The notes beneath the pieces were generated by a model. The model did no database searches and was not told the origin of the DNA. It saw only the letters and a list, made by a program, of their open reading frames with translations. A stretch of 64,000 bases of DNA from the NCBI GenBank assembly GCA_963792025.1, contig CAWBUS010000013.1, forward strand, positions 248,001-312,000, written 5' to 3'. How positions within the stretch are numbered: the first letter of the stretch is position 1; the number at the start of each line of letters is the position of its first letter. Both the position numbers and the translations under genes were made by a program. Shown one piece after another: positions 1 through 8,306 of this stretch. The stretch is from Ginsengibacter sp963792025 (GTDB lineage: Bacteria > Bacteroidota > Bacteroidia > Chitinophagales > Chitinophagaceae).

Positions 1-1248
1 AGCTATGGAATGGAATACACTTATGAAGTGGAACATGATAAAACAACGGACAGCGATTTTCCATTCCCGCAATTTGATTTGTTTGATTGGTATTTACATT
101 TAGGTTCACTTAAAAATGTAAATGAAAAATATTTTCATAGCACAATTCCAACATGGAACAATTTTGTAAAACATCCGGCTTATGATTCTTTCTGGCAAAA
201 AAATTCTCCGCTTAGTTATGTGAAATATCCACAGGTGCCTCAGCTGCATGTAGGTGGCTATTTCGATCAGGAAGATATTAATGGACCTCAATTGATGTAT
301 GAACACATGGAGAAGAAAGATACTTTTAACCGTAACCATATTGTATTAGGACCATGGAACCACGGGCAATGGGGCGGCGGCAAAGGCGACAGTCTTGGTA
401 AGATATCTTTTGAAAGCAATACAGGTGTTTGGTTTCGTGAATTACAAAAAAAATGGTTTGATTATTACCTTAAGGGAATTGGCGATGGAAAATTTGATGA
501 AGCCTACTGCTTTCAAACAGGCACTGATCAGTGGAAGACTTACAACACATGGCCACCTAAAGAAGCGACTGAAAAAAAGTTATATGCTTCCGCAAATAAT
601 AAAGCTTCGTTTACGGCCCCCGTTAGTGACAACGGAAAAATAAGTTTCACAAGCGATCCAGCCCATCCTGTACCTTACAGAACCTTACCCATAGAAGCAA
701 CATACGGAACGGGCAGCCGGTGGCGGCCGTGGCAGGTAGAGGACCAGCGTTTTGTTTATACAAGGCCGGATGTAATAAGTTTCACAATGGATTCTCTTAC
801 TGAAGATCTAACAGTTACGGGAAAAATAACAGCGCATCTTTTTGCGGGTACCACCGGAACGGACGCCGACTGGGTTGTTAAGCTGATTGACGTATATCCG
901 GATTTTGATCAACAAAATATCCTGATGAGTCAATATCAATTACCTGTTGCCATGGAAGTATTCCGGGGAAGATTCAGAAAGAGTTTTTCAAAACCGGAAG
1001 CATTGGTGCCCAACCAGCCCGAAGAGTTTGTAATTGACTTACACGACGTCAATCACGTTTTTTTAAAAGGTCATAAAATTATGATTCAGGTACAAAGCAC
1101 CTGGTTTCCATTGATAGATAGAAACCCACAAAAATTTATACCCAACATTTTTGAAGCAAAAGAAAGTGACTTCACAAAAGCAACGCTTACGATTTACTTT
1201 ACAAAAAAATATCCCACTTATATTGAGTTGCCGGTAATGAAGAATTAA
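1..1248 (+). CDS. alpha-amino-acid ester hydrolase / CocE-NonD family hydrolase (5' truncated by window edge)
   Basis: The reading frame is open from base 1, so the N-terminal part with the nucleophilic serine lies outside the window. What is visible is the end of an alpha/beta hydrolase core followed by the jelly-roll C-terminal domain of the CocE/X-Pro dipeptidyl-peptidase S15 family. The catalytic aspartate lies in GGYFDQEDINGP and the catalytic histidine in GPWNHGQWGG. The DxED arrangement matches the acidic carboxylate cluster that alpha-amino-acid ester hydrolases use to hold the substrate ammonium group, so I favour that subfamily over cocaine esterase or glutaryl-acylase. The C-terminal half has the usual PepX_C features (a DWVVKLIDVYPD segment). 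It converges on the next gene with only 4 bases between the stop codons. Family is certain; substrate is inferred. Confidence 0.85.
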   Translation, partial: SYGMEYTYEVEHDKTTDSDFPFPQFDLFDWYLHLGSLKNVNEKYFHSTIPTWNNFVKHPAYDSFWQKNSPLSYVKYPQVPQLHVGGYFDQEDINGPQLMYEHMEKKDTFNRNHIVLGPWNHGQWGGGKGDSLGKISFESNTGVWFRELQKKWFDYYLKGIGDGKFDEAYCFQTGTDQWKTYNTWPPKEATEKKLYASANNKASFTAPVSDNGKISFTSDPAHPVPYRTLPIEATYGTGSRWRPWQVEDQRFVYTRPDVISFTMDSLTEDLTVTGKITAHLFAGTTGTDADWVVKLIDVYPDFDQQNILMSQYQLPVAMEVFRGRFRKSFSKPEALVPNQPEEFVIDLHDVNHVFLKGHKIMIQVQSTWFPLIDRNPQKFIPNIFEAKESDFTKATLTIYFTKKYPTYIELPVMKN

Positions 1249-1252
1249 GATT

Positions 1253-2284
1253 TTACCGGTAACATTTCTCAACCATTGATTTAACTTCGGTCGGCCAATT
1301 GACTGAAAAATTTTTTGCTATCAGTGTCTTTTCGTCTTCACCCACTATCCTGCCGAGCAAAACAAAAGAAGTTAATGAATGACTCCGGTCCTTCCATTCA
1401 GCCATTTCGATTATAGAAGGAAGCGCCTGTTGCTTTATTTCCTGCAGGAGTTTCTTGTCGCGGCTTTGAGTTAATTGCATTAACACCATGGTACCCTTAT
1501 TTCTATCTGTCCACACGATCGAATTGATCATTCGTATAAATGGATTTGCGGGGATGCTAATTTTTAATTCCGGATGCGAAGTTAGATAGCCAGCCAGCAC
1601 ACCAAGCGCCCGTGTGGCGTTGTTTCTCACTTCGTCATCCGGATCATAAATTGCAGGCAGCAAACAATCCACCACTCGCTGCCTGTTAAGTGAATAGGCA
1701 ATTATTTCAGCGGCAGCCGCCCGCTCAGATGCATTGCCGGAATTTTTTAAAACATTAGCCAGGAGTGAGAAATCGTTAAGGGCAAACTCCAGAAATTTAT
1801 CCTGCTCTTTTCGTATAGGCTTATACGTAACTAACGCATATCCGTTGGAATCATCTTCAGTGGCCTGTCCGCTTTTGATTGCCGCCTCTAATTGATCTTC
1901 TTTGTTTTTATAGGCGGCCATCATGTATCCCGGCAAAGCAATTTTCTGTTTTGGGTCATTCCTGTATTTTAAAATACAGGAGTCCGTTTCACCAATACCT
2001 ATAAATAACATCAGGTTATTCGCTGTGTCGCAGCAAACCGGATTAACAGAGGCGTGTTTAACTCCGGGTATCTGCTCCAGGTTTTGTGCTACGTCTTGTT
2101 TATTAAAATTTCCCATGTCAATACTGTCTCCCACCTTCAATTTTAAACATTGCAATACTAACCTGGTATCTACTTTCCTGTTGCCATAAACATCAACGGT
2201 TCCAATTTTAAATGATTGTGCAAAGACAGTTTGATAAAACAAAATAGCAAAGACAATCAGCAAAAAGCGAATTGAATGATGCAT
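1253..2284 (-). CDS. secreted protein with POTRA-like and HEAT-repeat regions
   Basis: Residues 1-23 form a clear signal peptide ending in VFAQ. Residues about 24-100 read like a POTRA domain: FKIGTVDVYGNRKVDTRLV, then a segment of the type 'LEQIPGVKHASVNPV', with two adjacent cysteines near the C-terminal strand. Residues about 180-320 are helical and carry HEAT-like units such as 'YDPDDEVRNNATRALGVLAGY'. POTRA domains normally precede an outer-membrane barrel; no barrel follows here, so the protein is probably periplasmic and acts as an interaction scaffold. It is the last gene of the minus-strand run after the M19 dipeptidase (47 bases away). The function is not known to me and the domain calls are from motif reading only. 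Confidence 0.7.
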   Translation of the reverse strand: MHHSIRFLLIVFAILFYQTVFAQSFKIGTVDVYGNRKVDTRLVLQCLKLKVGDSIDMGNFNKQDVAQNLEQIPGVKHASVNPVCCDTANNLMLFIGIGETDSCILKYRNDPKQKIALPGYMMAAYKNKEDQLEAAIKSGQATEDDSNGYALVTYKPIRKEQDKFLEFALNDFSLLANVLKNSGNASERAAAAEIIAYSLNRQRVVDCLLPAIYDPDDEVRNNATRALGVLAGYLTSHPELKISIPANPFIRMINSIVWTDRNKGTMVLMQLTQSRDKKLLQEIKQQALPSIIEMAEWKDRSHSLTSFVLLGRIVGEDEKTLIAKNFSVNWPTEVKSMVEKCYR

Positions 2285-2331
2285 AATTAATTATTTATCG
2301 CTTCACCAAATCTAGTTTTATTTGCAATTTA

Positions 2332-3402
2332 TTATTTCCATGCTTTTGTTAAAAACCGTAACCAATTGCCATGCATAATATTTTCAACATCTTCTTTCGA
2401 ATAACCTCTTTTATAAAACAGCGATGGTAATCTTTGCAGGTCTGCTATCGTTTCCAGGTCAAAAGGACATTGCTCACGTCCATAGCCCCCGTCCAGATCG
2501 GTACCTACGGCAATGTGCAACGCATTCCCCGCAATCTGGCATATATGGTCGTAGTGGTCCAAAATTTTCTCAAGATTACAATCCATCTCTTTTGGCATAG
2601 ATACGCCACGCTGCCAATTGGGAACCATCATCCACGCATCCAATGCGCCACCAATAACAGCACCTCTTTCAACCAAGGCCTTTATTTGTTCATCGCTAAA
2701 TTGGCGGTTGTGATTAACAATGGATCGCGCATTATTGTGGCTGGCCCATACGTGCCCATGAAAATTATCGAGCGCCTGCCAGAAAGCATCATCACATAAA
2801 TGCGTTGCATCTAAAATAATATTTAACCGTTCCATTTCTTTCAGCAAGGCAATTCCATTTGAATTCATCAATCCGCTGCTATCAGTTCCATTTGCATAAC
2901 GGCCTTCTCCATAATGGGCAGGGCCAAGCGCACGCAAACCATAATTCCAGGCACGTTCCACATGCTCAATTGTTATTAGTGAATCAGCGCCTTCAAGACT
3001 TAAAATATAGCCAATAGGTTTTTGCTGCTTATTGTTTTCATCGCCCCATAAGTTAACATGTTTTTGAAGTGATGTTAGATTATTGATCTGTATCATTTCC
3101 CCGGATTCCTCCATGGTTCTATACCACGCAAGCTGTCCCTGTGTTTGTGCCCACGCTTGTTCCGGTGAATGCCAACCCGGTAAAGGATTTGAAGGAGACA
3201 CATAGCGGGCAATTTGCGTAGCAACAACCAACCCAATATTTCCTTTGCGTAATTCCTGTAAGGAAACCGTTGTATTTCCGCGATCAGGCTTGTCCGTTAG
3301 TCCACGTTCTCTGTCATTTATTTCCTTAACCGGCTTTGTCAAATCACGGTTCCATTCCAACGCATTCATGCTAAGATCAAGGTGGGCATCAATTACAAAC
3401 AT
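2332..3402 (-). CDS. membrane dipeptidase (peptidase family M19)
   Basis: A zinc dipeptidase of the renal dipeptidase family, which hydrolyses dipeptides and tolerates a D-residue at the C-terminal position. The metal and active-site residues are in place: HLD near the N-terminus (H7, D9), the bridging glutamate in LSLEGADS, a histidine in LDATHLCDD, and another in WASHNNARS, followed by GTDLDGGYG late in the protein. No signal peptide is seen, so it is probably cytoplasmic, as are many bacterial members. It lies 29 bases downstream of the D-serine dehydratase-like gene and shares its strand. This suggests it frees D-amino acids from imported dipeptides for that enzyme. Confidence 0.9.
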   Translation of the reverse strand: MFVIDAHLDLSMNALEWNRDLTKPVKEINDRERGLTDKPDRGNTTVSLQELRKGNIGLVVATQIARYVSPSNPLPGWHSPEQAWAQTQGQLAWYRTMEESGEMIQINNLTSLQKHVNLWGDENNKQQKPIGYILSLEGADSLITIEHVERAWNYGLRALGPAHYGEGRYANGTDSSGLMNSNGIALLKEMERLNIILDATHLCDDAFWQALDNFHGHVWASHNNARSIVNHNRQFSDEQIKALVERGAVIGGALDAWMMVPNWQRGVSMPKEMDCNLEKILDHYDHICQIAGNALHIAVGTDLDGGYGREQCPFDLETIADLQRLPSLFYKRGYSKEDVENIMHGNWLRFLTKAWK

Positions 3403-3431
3403 ATAATTTAGATTGAAATTTATCAGGTCAC

Positions 3432-4559
3432 TTAAATATTAATCTTCCTGTCTCTTGCAATAATTTTCCATTCATCAACTACTTTGTTATTCTCAAAAAT
3501 CAATGCTCTTTCATACAAGGCTACAGTCGGGCAAATATGATAAGGCAGCCCATATAATACATCGCCTATTTTATAATGATGATTTGGCGCCACTTCGGCC
3601 ACGAGGTGTTCCTCACTCTGGCCGGTGAATTTTAATTCGGGTGCATTTAAAAAATAAACACGCTTATCTAAAGTGTTTTCCGCTGCAATTGATTTATGTC
3701 CCAGGTCAAGGCATAATTTTGTTTCAGAAGGCAAGGAGATAACACGGCTGACAACTAACGCCGCAGGGATAAACGCTTGTTCTTTGCATGCAAGTTGATA
3801 ACCATTATCCCAATAAATAAATGTGCCCGGGCTGCATTCAATTTCTTTTCTTTTAGCATGAATTGGAAATGTAGGCGACCCGCCGGCAACAATAACCGGT
3901 TTCGCGAATCCATCATTAAATAAAATATTTTGCATTTGTAATACTGGCTCAAAGGCAGTGTCACACTCAATGGTGCGCTTCTCGATGTCCGGATTGCGAA
4001 TGTGACCATCATAAGCATGCAACCCAACCGGCTGAATACCCGCAATGTGATTACAGTTCTTGTAAAGCTCATTTGCTTCATTACCCGGCGTAATTCCGGT
4101 ACGGTTCATGCCAACATTCAAATCAATATAAACAGGAATTAAAATATTGTTTGCTTCCGCTTCAGCACCAATTTCTTTTGCTGAAATAATATTATCAACA
4201 AGACAGGAAAACTTTGTTAAGGGATATTTTCTTTTGACTTCGATGAAACGTTTCAACTTTGGTTTAGTCGGCTGATAGGCCAGCAAAACATCGGGCGCTG
4301 AACATAAACCGAGCATTTCAGCTTCAGCAATTGTTGCGCATTTAAATTTCTGCACTCCCGCTGTCATCATAAGCAAAACTGCCTCTTTTACTTTATGTGT
4401 TTTAACATGCGAACGTAATCTTTTCACGTCGTCAATCATGGAAAGCATTGTCCTGATATTTTCGAGTACTCTTTCACGATATATAACCAATGCAGGTGAA
4501 TCAATTGAATTTATATCTGCGATGGAATACCAATCCTTTTCTATTTTATCACTGCTCAT
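3432..4559 (-). CDS. D-serine dehydratase / D-threonine aldolase-like PLP enzyme (fold-type III)
   Basis: An alanine-racemase-type PLP barrel followed by the D-serine-dehydratase-like C-terminal domain. The PLP lysine is expected at K53 in RSHVKTHK. Near the C-terminus YHICPT supplies a His-x-Cys pair (H341, C343), matching the His/Cys zinc ligands of eukaryotic-type D-serine dehydratase; D-threonine aldolases have His-x-Asp there. I therefore favour D-serine dehydration to pyruvate and ammonia, with D-threonine aldolase as the alternative name that automated annotation may give. It starts 9 bases after the RidA-like gene and is followed by the M19 dipeptidase, an arrangement that supports D-amino-acid catabolism. 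Family is sure; substrate is inferred. Confidence 0.85.
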   Translation of the reverse strand: MSSDKIEKDWYSIADINSIDSPALVIYRERVLENIRTMLSMIDDVKRLRSHVKTHKVKEAVLLMMTAGVQKFKCATIAEAEMLGLCSAPDVLLAYQPTKPKLKRFIEVKRKYPLTKFSCLVDNIISAKEIGAEAEANNILIPVYIDLNVGMNRTGITPGNEANELYKNCNHIAGIQPVGLHAYDGHIRNPDIEKRTIECDTAFEPVLQMQNILFNDGFAKPVIVAGGSPTFPIHAKRKEIECSPGTFIYWDNGYQLACKEQAFIPAALVVSRVISLPSETKLCLDLGHKSIAAENTLDKRVYFLNAPELKFTGQSEEHLVAEVAPNHHYKIGDVLYGLPYHICPTVALYERALIFENNKVVDEWKIIARDRKINI

Positions 4560-4568
4560 TTTGGTTTG

Positions 4569-5039
4569 TTAATACAATTCAAATAAGGCTTCAATTTCAA
4601 CGGGGATATTTCCGGGCAAGGAGCCCATGCCTACAGCGCTCCGCACTCCCACTCCATTTTCTGCGCCCCATATTTTTTTGAATAATTCGCTGCAACCATT
4701 AATTACGTAAGGATGTTTTTCGAAATCAGCCGTGCACCCTACCATTCCCAAAACTTTTATTACCCGTTTTACTCTATCAAGACTACCGAGATTACTTACT
4801 ATTGTTGAAAGAATGGTGAGGCCGACCTGTTGCGCTGCATTCTTTCCTTCCTCAATATCAAGTGTATCGCCTACCCGCCCGGTAATTAAGGTGCCGTTAT
4901 TTTTTACCGGCCCGTGCCCTGACACATATAAATGATTGCCATCAATAAGAAATGGCTTATACACTCCCATCGGCATTGGCGCCGGCGGAAGCGTTAATCC
5001 CGTTTCCGCAAAATTTTGAGAAGGACTGTTATTTTCCAT
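4569..5039 (-). CDS. RidA (YjgF/UK114) family protein lacking the catalytic arginine
   Basis: A 156-residue YjgF-fold protein, slightly longer than the usual 125-130. RidA hydrolyses the reactive enamine/imine released by PLP dehydratases and depends on one arginine (Arg105 in E. coli) in a V-A-R-L-P context. Here the aligned segment reads RSAVGMGSLPGNIPVEIEA, so that position is serine (S140). The protein probably belongs to a Rid subgroup without classical imine deaminase activity. I chose the ATG at 5039; an in-frame TTG at 5063 lies inside the upstream GntP gene. It sits between the permease and the D-serine dehydratase-like gene. Confidence 0.88.
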   Translation of the reverse strand: MENNSPSQNFAETGLTLPPAPMPMGVYKPFLIDGNHLYVSGHGPVKNNGTLITGRVGDTLDIEEGKNAAQQVGLTILSTIVSNLGSLDRVKRVIKVLGMVGCTADFEKHPYVINGCSELFKKIWGAENGVGVRSAVGMGSLPGNIPVEIEALFELY

Positions 5040-5055
5040 AAATAAGTTTAAAGCG

Positions 5056-6369
5056 TTATACAAAGAGATTCAAAATTAATACACCCGCCAATCCCACCAC
5101 AGAAATAATTGATTCCATTAATGTCCATGAGCGGAACGTATCTTTTATACTGATATTAAAATATTCTTTGAACAGCCAAAAGCCGGAATCGTTAACATGC
5201 GAACAGGCCAGGCTTCCTGCTCCTATAGACAGCACCATTAAACAGGGATTAACATGGCTTGCCGTGATTATAGGCGCCAAAATTCCTGCAGTGGTAAGGC
5301 CGGCAACCGTAGCAGATCCAATGCAAATTCTTATGATAGCAGCAATGATCCATGCAAGCACCAATGGAGGTATATTTACTCCATTCAACTGCGATGCGAT
5401 GTGCTCGCTTACGCCGCTATCTGTCAATACCTGTTTTAATGCACCGGCGCTGCCGATGATCAGCAATATCACGGCAATATCTTTCACTGCATCTGCATAA
5501 ATTACCATCACATTCTTAATGGTAATTCCCTGTTTTACACCAAGCGTATACGTCGCTACGGCCAATGCAATAATCATAACGACGGCAGGATCGCCTATAA
5601 AAGAAATAATGCGGCTAAGCATAGTGTCTTTTGCAATAACCTGGAGCAACAGCGTTGAAATCATAAGAAGAAACACCGGTAAAAGTGCCGACAAAAAGCT
5701 ACTAACGGCGCCGGGTAAACGTTCTATCGGCAACGTCTTTCCACGAAAAGTCTCCAGGGGTTCAGAATGAATTTTTTTTAGTGACTTCGCAAAAACAGGC
5801 CCGGCAAGAATTATTGCCGGCACTGAAATGATAAGGCCATAGATTAATGTTAGCCCGATGTTGGCATGAAATTGAACAGCCAGTGCCGTGGGCGCCGGAT
5901 GCGGCGGCAGAAAACCAAAGGTGACAGATAACGCCGCCAGCATGGGTAAGCCGATATATACGGCTGGTAATTTATACTGATAAACAACAGAAAATATGAG
6001 AGGCACCAACAATACAAAACCAACGCCGTAAAATAATGGAATACCCACAATAAAACCAGTAACCACCAGCGCCCACTGAATATGTTTCTCTCCAAAAGCC
6101 GTCATCATTACTGATGCAATTTTTTGGGCGGCACCGCTATCTGCCACTAATTTTCCAAGCATGGCGCCCAGCGCAATTATAATAACCAGCGAACCCAATG
6201 TGTCGCCTATTCCCTTTTGCACTGATGCAATTACCTGGTCAAAAGGAATTCCTAATAAAAGACCGGCAGCAATTGATACAACTAAAAAGGCGAGAAACGG
6301 ATTTATTTTTCCCCACGTAATCATTAACACGAGGCCAGCAATGCATAAAAAAATAACGAGGAAAGTCAT
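5056..6369 (-). CDS. GntP-family permease (gluconate / D-serine transporter type)
   Basis: A 437-residue integral membrane protein with about 12 hydrophobic segments and the GntP signature features (GDTLGSLVIIIALGAMLGKL near residue 60, FGFLPPHPAPTALA near 150, a late SHVNDSGFW). GntP members import gluconate, but the family also includes DsdX, the D-serine permease. The downstream partners (RidA-like, D-serine dehydratase-like, dipeptidase) make a D-hydroxy amino acid a likely substrate. The start is the ATG at 6369; a TTG two codons further upstream is less likely. It is the first gene of the operon and is preceded by a 14-bp palindrome. Confidence 0.88.
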   Translation of the reverse strand: MTFLVIFLCIAGLVLMITWGKINPFLAFLVVSIAAGLLLGIPFDQVIASVQKGIGDTLGSLVIIIALGAMLGKLVADSGAAQKIASVMMTAFGEKHIQWALVVTGFIVGIPLFYGVGFVLLVPLIFSVVYQYKLPAVYIGLPMLAALSVTFGFLPPHPAPTALAVQFHANIGLTLIYGLIISVPAIILAGPVFAKSLKKIHSEPLETFRGKTLPIERLPGAVSSFLSALLPVFLLMISTLLLQVIAKDTMLSRIISFIGDPAVVMIIALAVATYTLGVKQGITIKNVMVIYADAVKDIAVILLIIGSAGALKQVLTDSGVSEHIASQLNGVNIPPLVLAWIIAAIIRICIGSATVAGLTTAGILAPIITASHVNPCLMVLSIGAGSLACSHVNDSGFWLFKEYFNISIKDTFRSWTLMESIISVVGLAGVLILNLFV

Positions 6370-6387
6370 CAGCAATTTTTATTAAAT

Positions 6388-6401
6388 GTATTTATAAATA
6401 C
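6388..6401. promoter_or_regulatory. 14-bp perfect palindrome, candidate operator
   Basis: GTATTTATAAATAC is a perfect dyad located 19 bases upstream of the GntP start, in the divergent spacer shared with the methyltransferase gene. Its size and place suit an operator for a homodimeric repressor controlling the D-amino-acid operon. No regulator gene is next to it, and AT-rich palindromes can occur by chance. Confidence 0.35.
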
Positions 6402-6473
6402 GTTTCAATTTATTTTATTTTTATAAGGATATAACTCATCAAGAGAAAATCACTTTACTTTATTAAGAAAAGT

Positions 6474-7112
6474 ATGAACGTACAGCAATCTTACAACCAC
6501 TGGGCAGAACAATACGATACTAATGATAACAAAACAAGGGACCTTGAAGCGATTGCTTTACGAAAAACTTTATCAAATATTTCATTTGATTCAGTTTTGG
6601 AAATTGGCTGTGGCACGGGCAAAAATACAACATGGCTACTCGAAAAAGCAAAGCACGTCACAGCCATTGATCTTTCAGAAGAAATGCTTGCAAAAGCAAA
6701 AGAAAAAATCAGCTCAATACATGTTGAGTTTTTACAGGCGGACATTACTATTGGATGGACTTTTACCAATCAATTATACGACCTGGTAAGTTTCAGCCTC
6801 GTGCTGGAGCATATCCAAAATCTCGATCACATTTTTAGTGAGGTTGCTAAAAAATTAAAAGGTGGAGGATATGTATACATCGGGGAACTCCATCCATTTA
6901 AACAATATACCGGCACAAAGGCCAGGTTCAACACTGAACATGGCCAGCATATAGTTACCTGTTTTAATCATCACGTTTCAGAATTTATCCATGCGGCAAA
7001 AAGGTATGGAATGATGCCCACCGATATCGGCGAATATTTTGACGACAGTGATGAAAATGCAATACCCAGAATTCTTTCTATACTATTAAGAAATGACAGA
7101 GTTCCCTTTTAG
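6474..7112 (+). CDS. class I SAM-dependent methyltransferase
   Basis: A 212-residue Rossmann-fold methyltransferase of the Methyltransf_11 type. The SAM-binding motif I is VLEIGCGTGKN at residues 41-51, the acidic loop after strand 2 is AIDLSEEM, and a DLVSFSLVLEHI segment forms motif IV. The N-terminus (SYNHWAEQYD) is typical of small-molecule methyltransferases. No signal peptide or membrane segment is seen, so it is cytoplasmic. It is divergent from the GntP operon and stands alone, with no neighbour that reveals the substrate. Confidence 0.85.
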   Translation: MNVQQSYNHWAEQYDTNDNKTRDLEAIALRKTLSNISFDSVLEIGCGTGKNTTWLLEKAKHVTAIDLSEEMLAKAKEKISSIHVEFLQADITIGWTFTNQLYDLVSFSLVLEHIQNLDHIFSEVAKKLKGGGYVYIGELHPFKQYTGTKARFNTEHGQHIVTCFNHHVSEFIHAAKRYGMMPTDIGEYFDDSDENAIPRILSILLRNDRVPF

Positions 7113-7242
7113 CATTTGCCTGTTCGAAGAAAAAAAATCGTACAGGTTTATAATTTCACCGATCTTTTTACGTTAAGGATGTTGTTATAGATGTTTCAAT
7201 AAAATAAATATTCAAAAGCCGGCATTCTTAATACCTGATCCG

Positions 7243-7674
7243 ATGAAGTCTTTTTCATTTTACCCTCGTACGCTGCTCGTTGCAGCAATATCCATTTTGC
7301 TGGTTTCCTGCACGAAAGAATACAGTGTTGCAAATGCAAGCACTTCCGGCGTATCCGGGGGTACTGCGGTTTATACATTAACAGGACCAGACGGCAATTG
7401 TGTGTCACCAACTATCAATGGTACCTATGCAAAAGGCAACGCGATGCAATCCGGTAATACCGTGTTACTGGAGGTAAGTGTTACTACTCCCGGAACATAT
7501 GTAATCGTAACTAATATTGCAAATGGAGTTCAATTTACGGCAGGTGGCATTTTTACAGCAACCGGCCCGCAAACAATAAAATTAAAGGCAAATGGCATTC
7601 CCCCTGCCACCGGTATTTTTCAATATACCCCTCCCGTTGGAGCCGGCTGCTCATTTTTTGTAACCTTTTCATAA
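7243..7674 (+). CDS. small secreted lipoprotein of unknown function
   Basis: 143 residues. The N-terminus is a lipoprotein signal with lipobox LVSC, and lipidation is expected at that cysteine. The mature part is rich in Gly, Thr and Ala with alternating beta-type segments (VLLEVSVTTPGTYVIVTNI, then GIFTATGPQTIKL), consistent with one Ig-like beta-sandwich domain. Two further cysteines (in GNCVSP and GAGCSF) could pair. I do not recognise a named family. It is probably anchored at the cell envelope and appears monocistronic. Confidence 0.75.
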   Translation: MKSFSFYPRTLLVAAISILLVSCTKEYSVANASTSGVSGGTAVYTLTGPDGNCVSPTINGTYAKGNAMQSGNTVLLEVSVTTPGTYVIVTNIANGVQFTAGGIFTATGPQTIKLKANGIPPATGIFQYTPPVGAGCSFFVTFS

Positions 7675-7677
7675 CAG

Positions 7678-7692
7678 AGCTTTAGAAAAGCT
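7678..7692 (+). terminator. short hairpin after lipoprotein gene, weak terminator candidate
   Basis: AGCTTT, loop AGA, AAAGCT forms a perfect 6-bp stem just after the lipoprotein stop. It is followed only by TCTTCC and not by a good T-run, so termination is uncertain. Confidence 0.3.
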
Positions 7693-7845
7693 TCTTCCTC
7701 AACAGGCGTTTAGGTTTTTACCAACTATTGCCAAAGACTCACCCGGGCTTTCAGGCAGCTGACATCAATTAAATTTTAAGTTTTCTACTTTTACAGCGTA
7801 GTAATCTGGCTACTCCCAATCTATTAACATCTTAAACAAATTTTT

Positions 7846-8235
7846 ATGGCAAAATATCCGAAAATTCATGAAAATTATCAAACAGTAATGCCTTACCTGA
7901 TCGTAAAAAATGCAAAACAATTTATTTCATTTATGCAAATTGTATTTGGTGCAACGGAAACTTATAAAGCTATGAGAGATGAAAATAAAATTATGCATGC
8001 TGAAATAATGATTGGTGGGAGTACGATTATGTTTGCCGATAGCACGGATGTTTACGGTGTGCAAAATGCCGGCATGTTTATCTACGTTGATGATGCTGAT
8101 GAAACTTTCAAAAAGGCCATTGACAACGGTGCAACCGTGGTAACTCCAATAGCCGATCAAAGTTATGGGCGAAGTGGTGGCGTAAAGGACCCATTTGGAA
8201 ATACCTGGTGGGTAACATCCATTAGCAAAAATTGA
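7846..8235 (+). CDS. VOC-family (glyoxalase/PhnB-like) protein
   Basis: A 129-residue single vicinal-oxygen-chelate protein of the PhnB/YwnB type. It has the expected opening MPYLIVKNAKQFISFMQ, the central HAEIMIGGSTIMFAD strand pair, and the terminal GRSGGVKDPFGNTWWV motif. Such proteins dimerise to form metal sites, and most have no assigned substrate; automated annotation often calls them glyoxalase or bleomycin-resistance protein. A TACTTTTA element about 55 bases upstream resembles the -7 box (7 of 8 positions). No operon partners. Confidence 0.85.
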   Translation: MAKYPKIHENYQTVMPYLIVKNAKQFISFMQIVFGATETYKAMRDENKIMHAEIMIGGSTIMFADSTDVYGVQNAGMFIYVDDADETFKKAIDNGATVVTPIADQSYGRSGGVKDPFGNTWWVTSISKN

Positions 8236-8306
8236 TCTTGCAGATCATTTATAAAGAAAAAACTTTTTTCTGCTGAAATTTTATTTCTTTGTAACAAACA
8301 TATTAT

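Noticed and set aside
106..339. Minus-strand 77-codon frame inside the hydrolase gene
   Set aside because: It is a shadow of the plus-strand coding sequence with cysteine- and isoleucine-rich, non-protein-like content.
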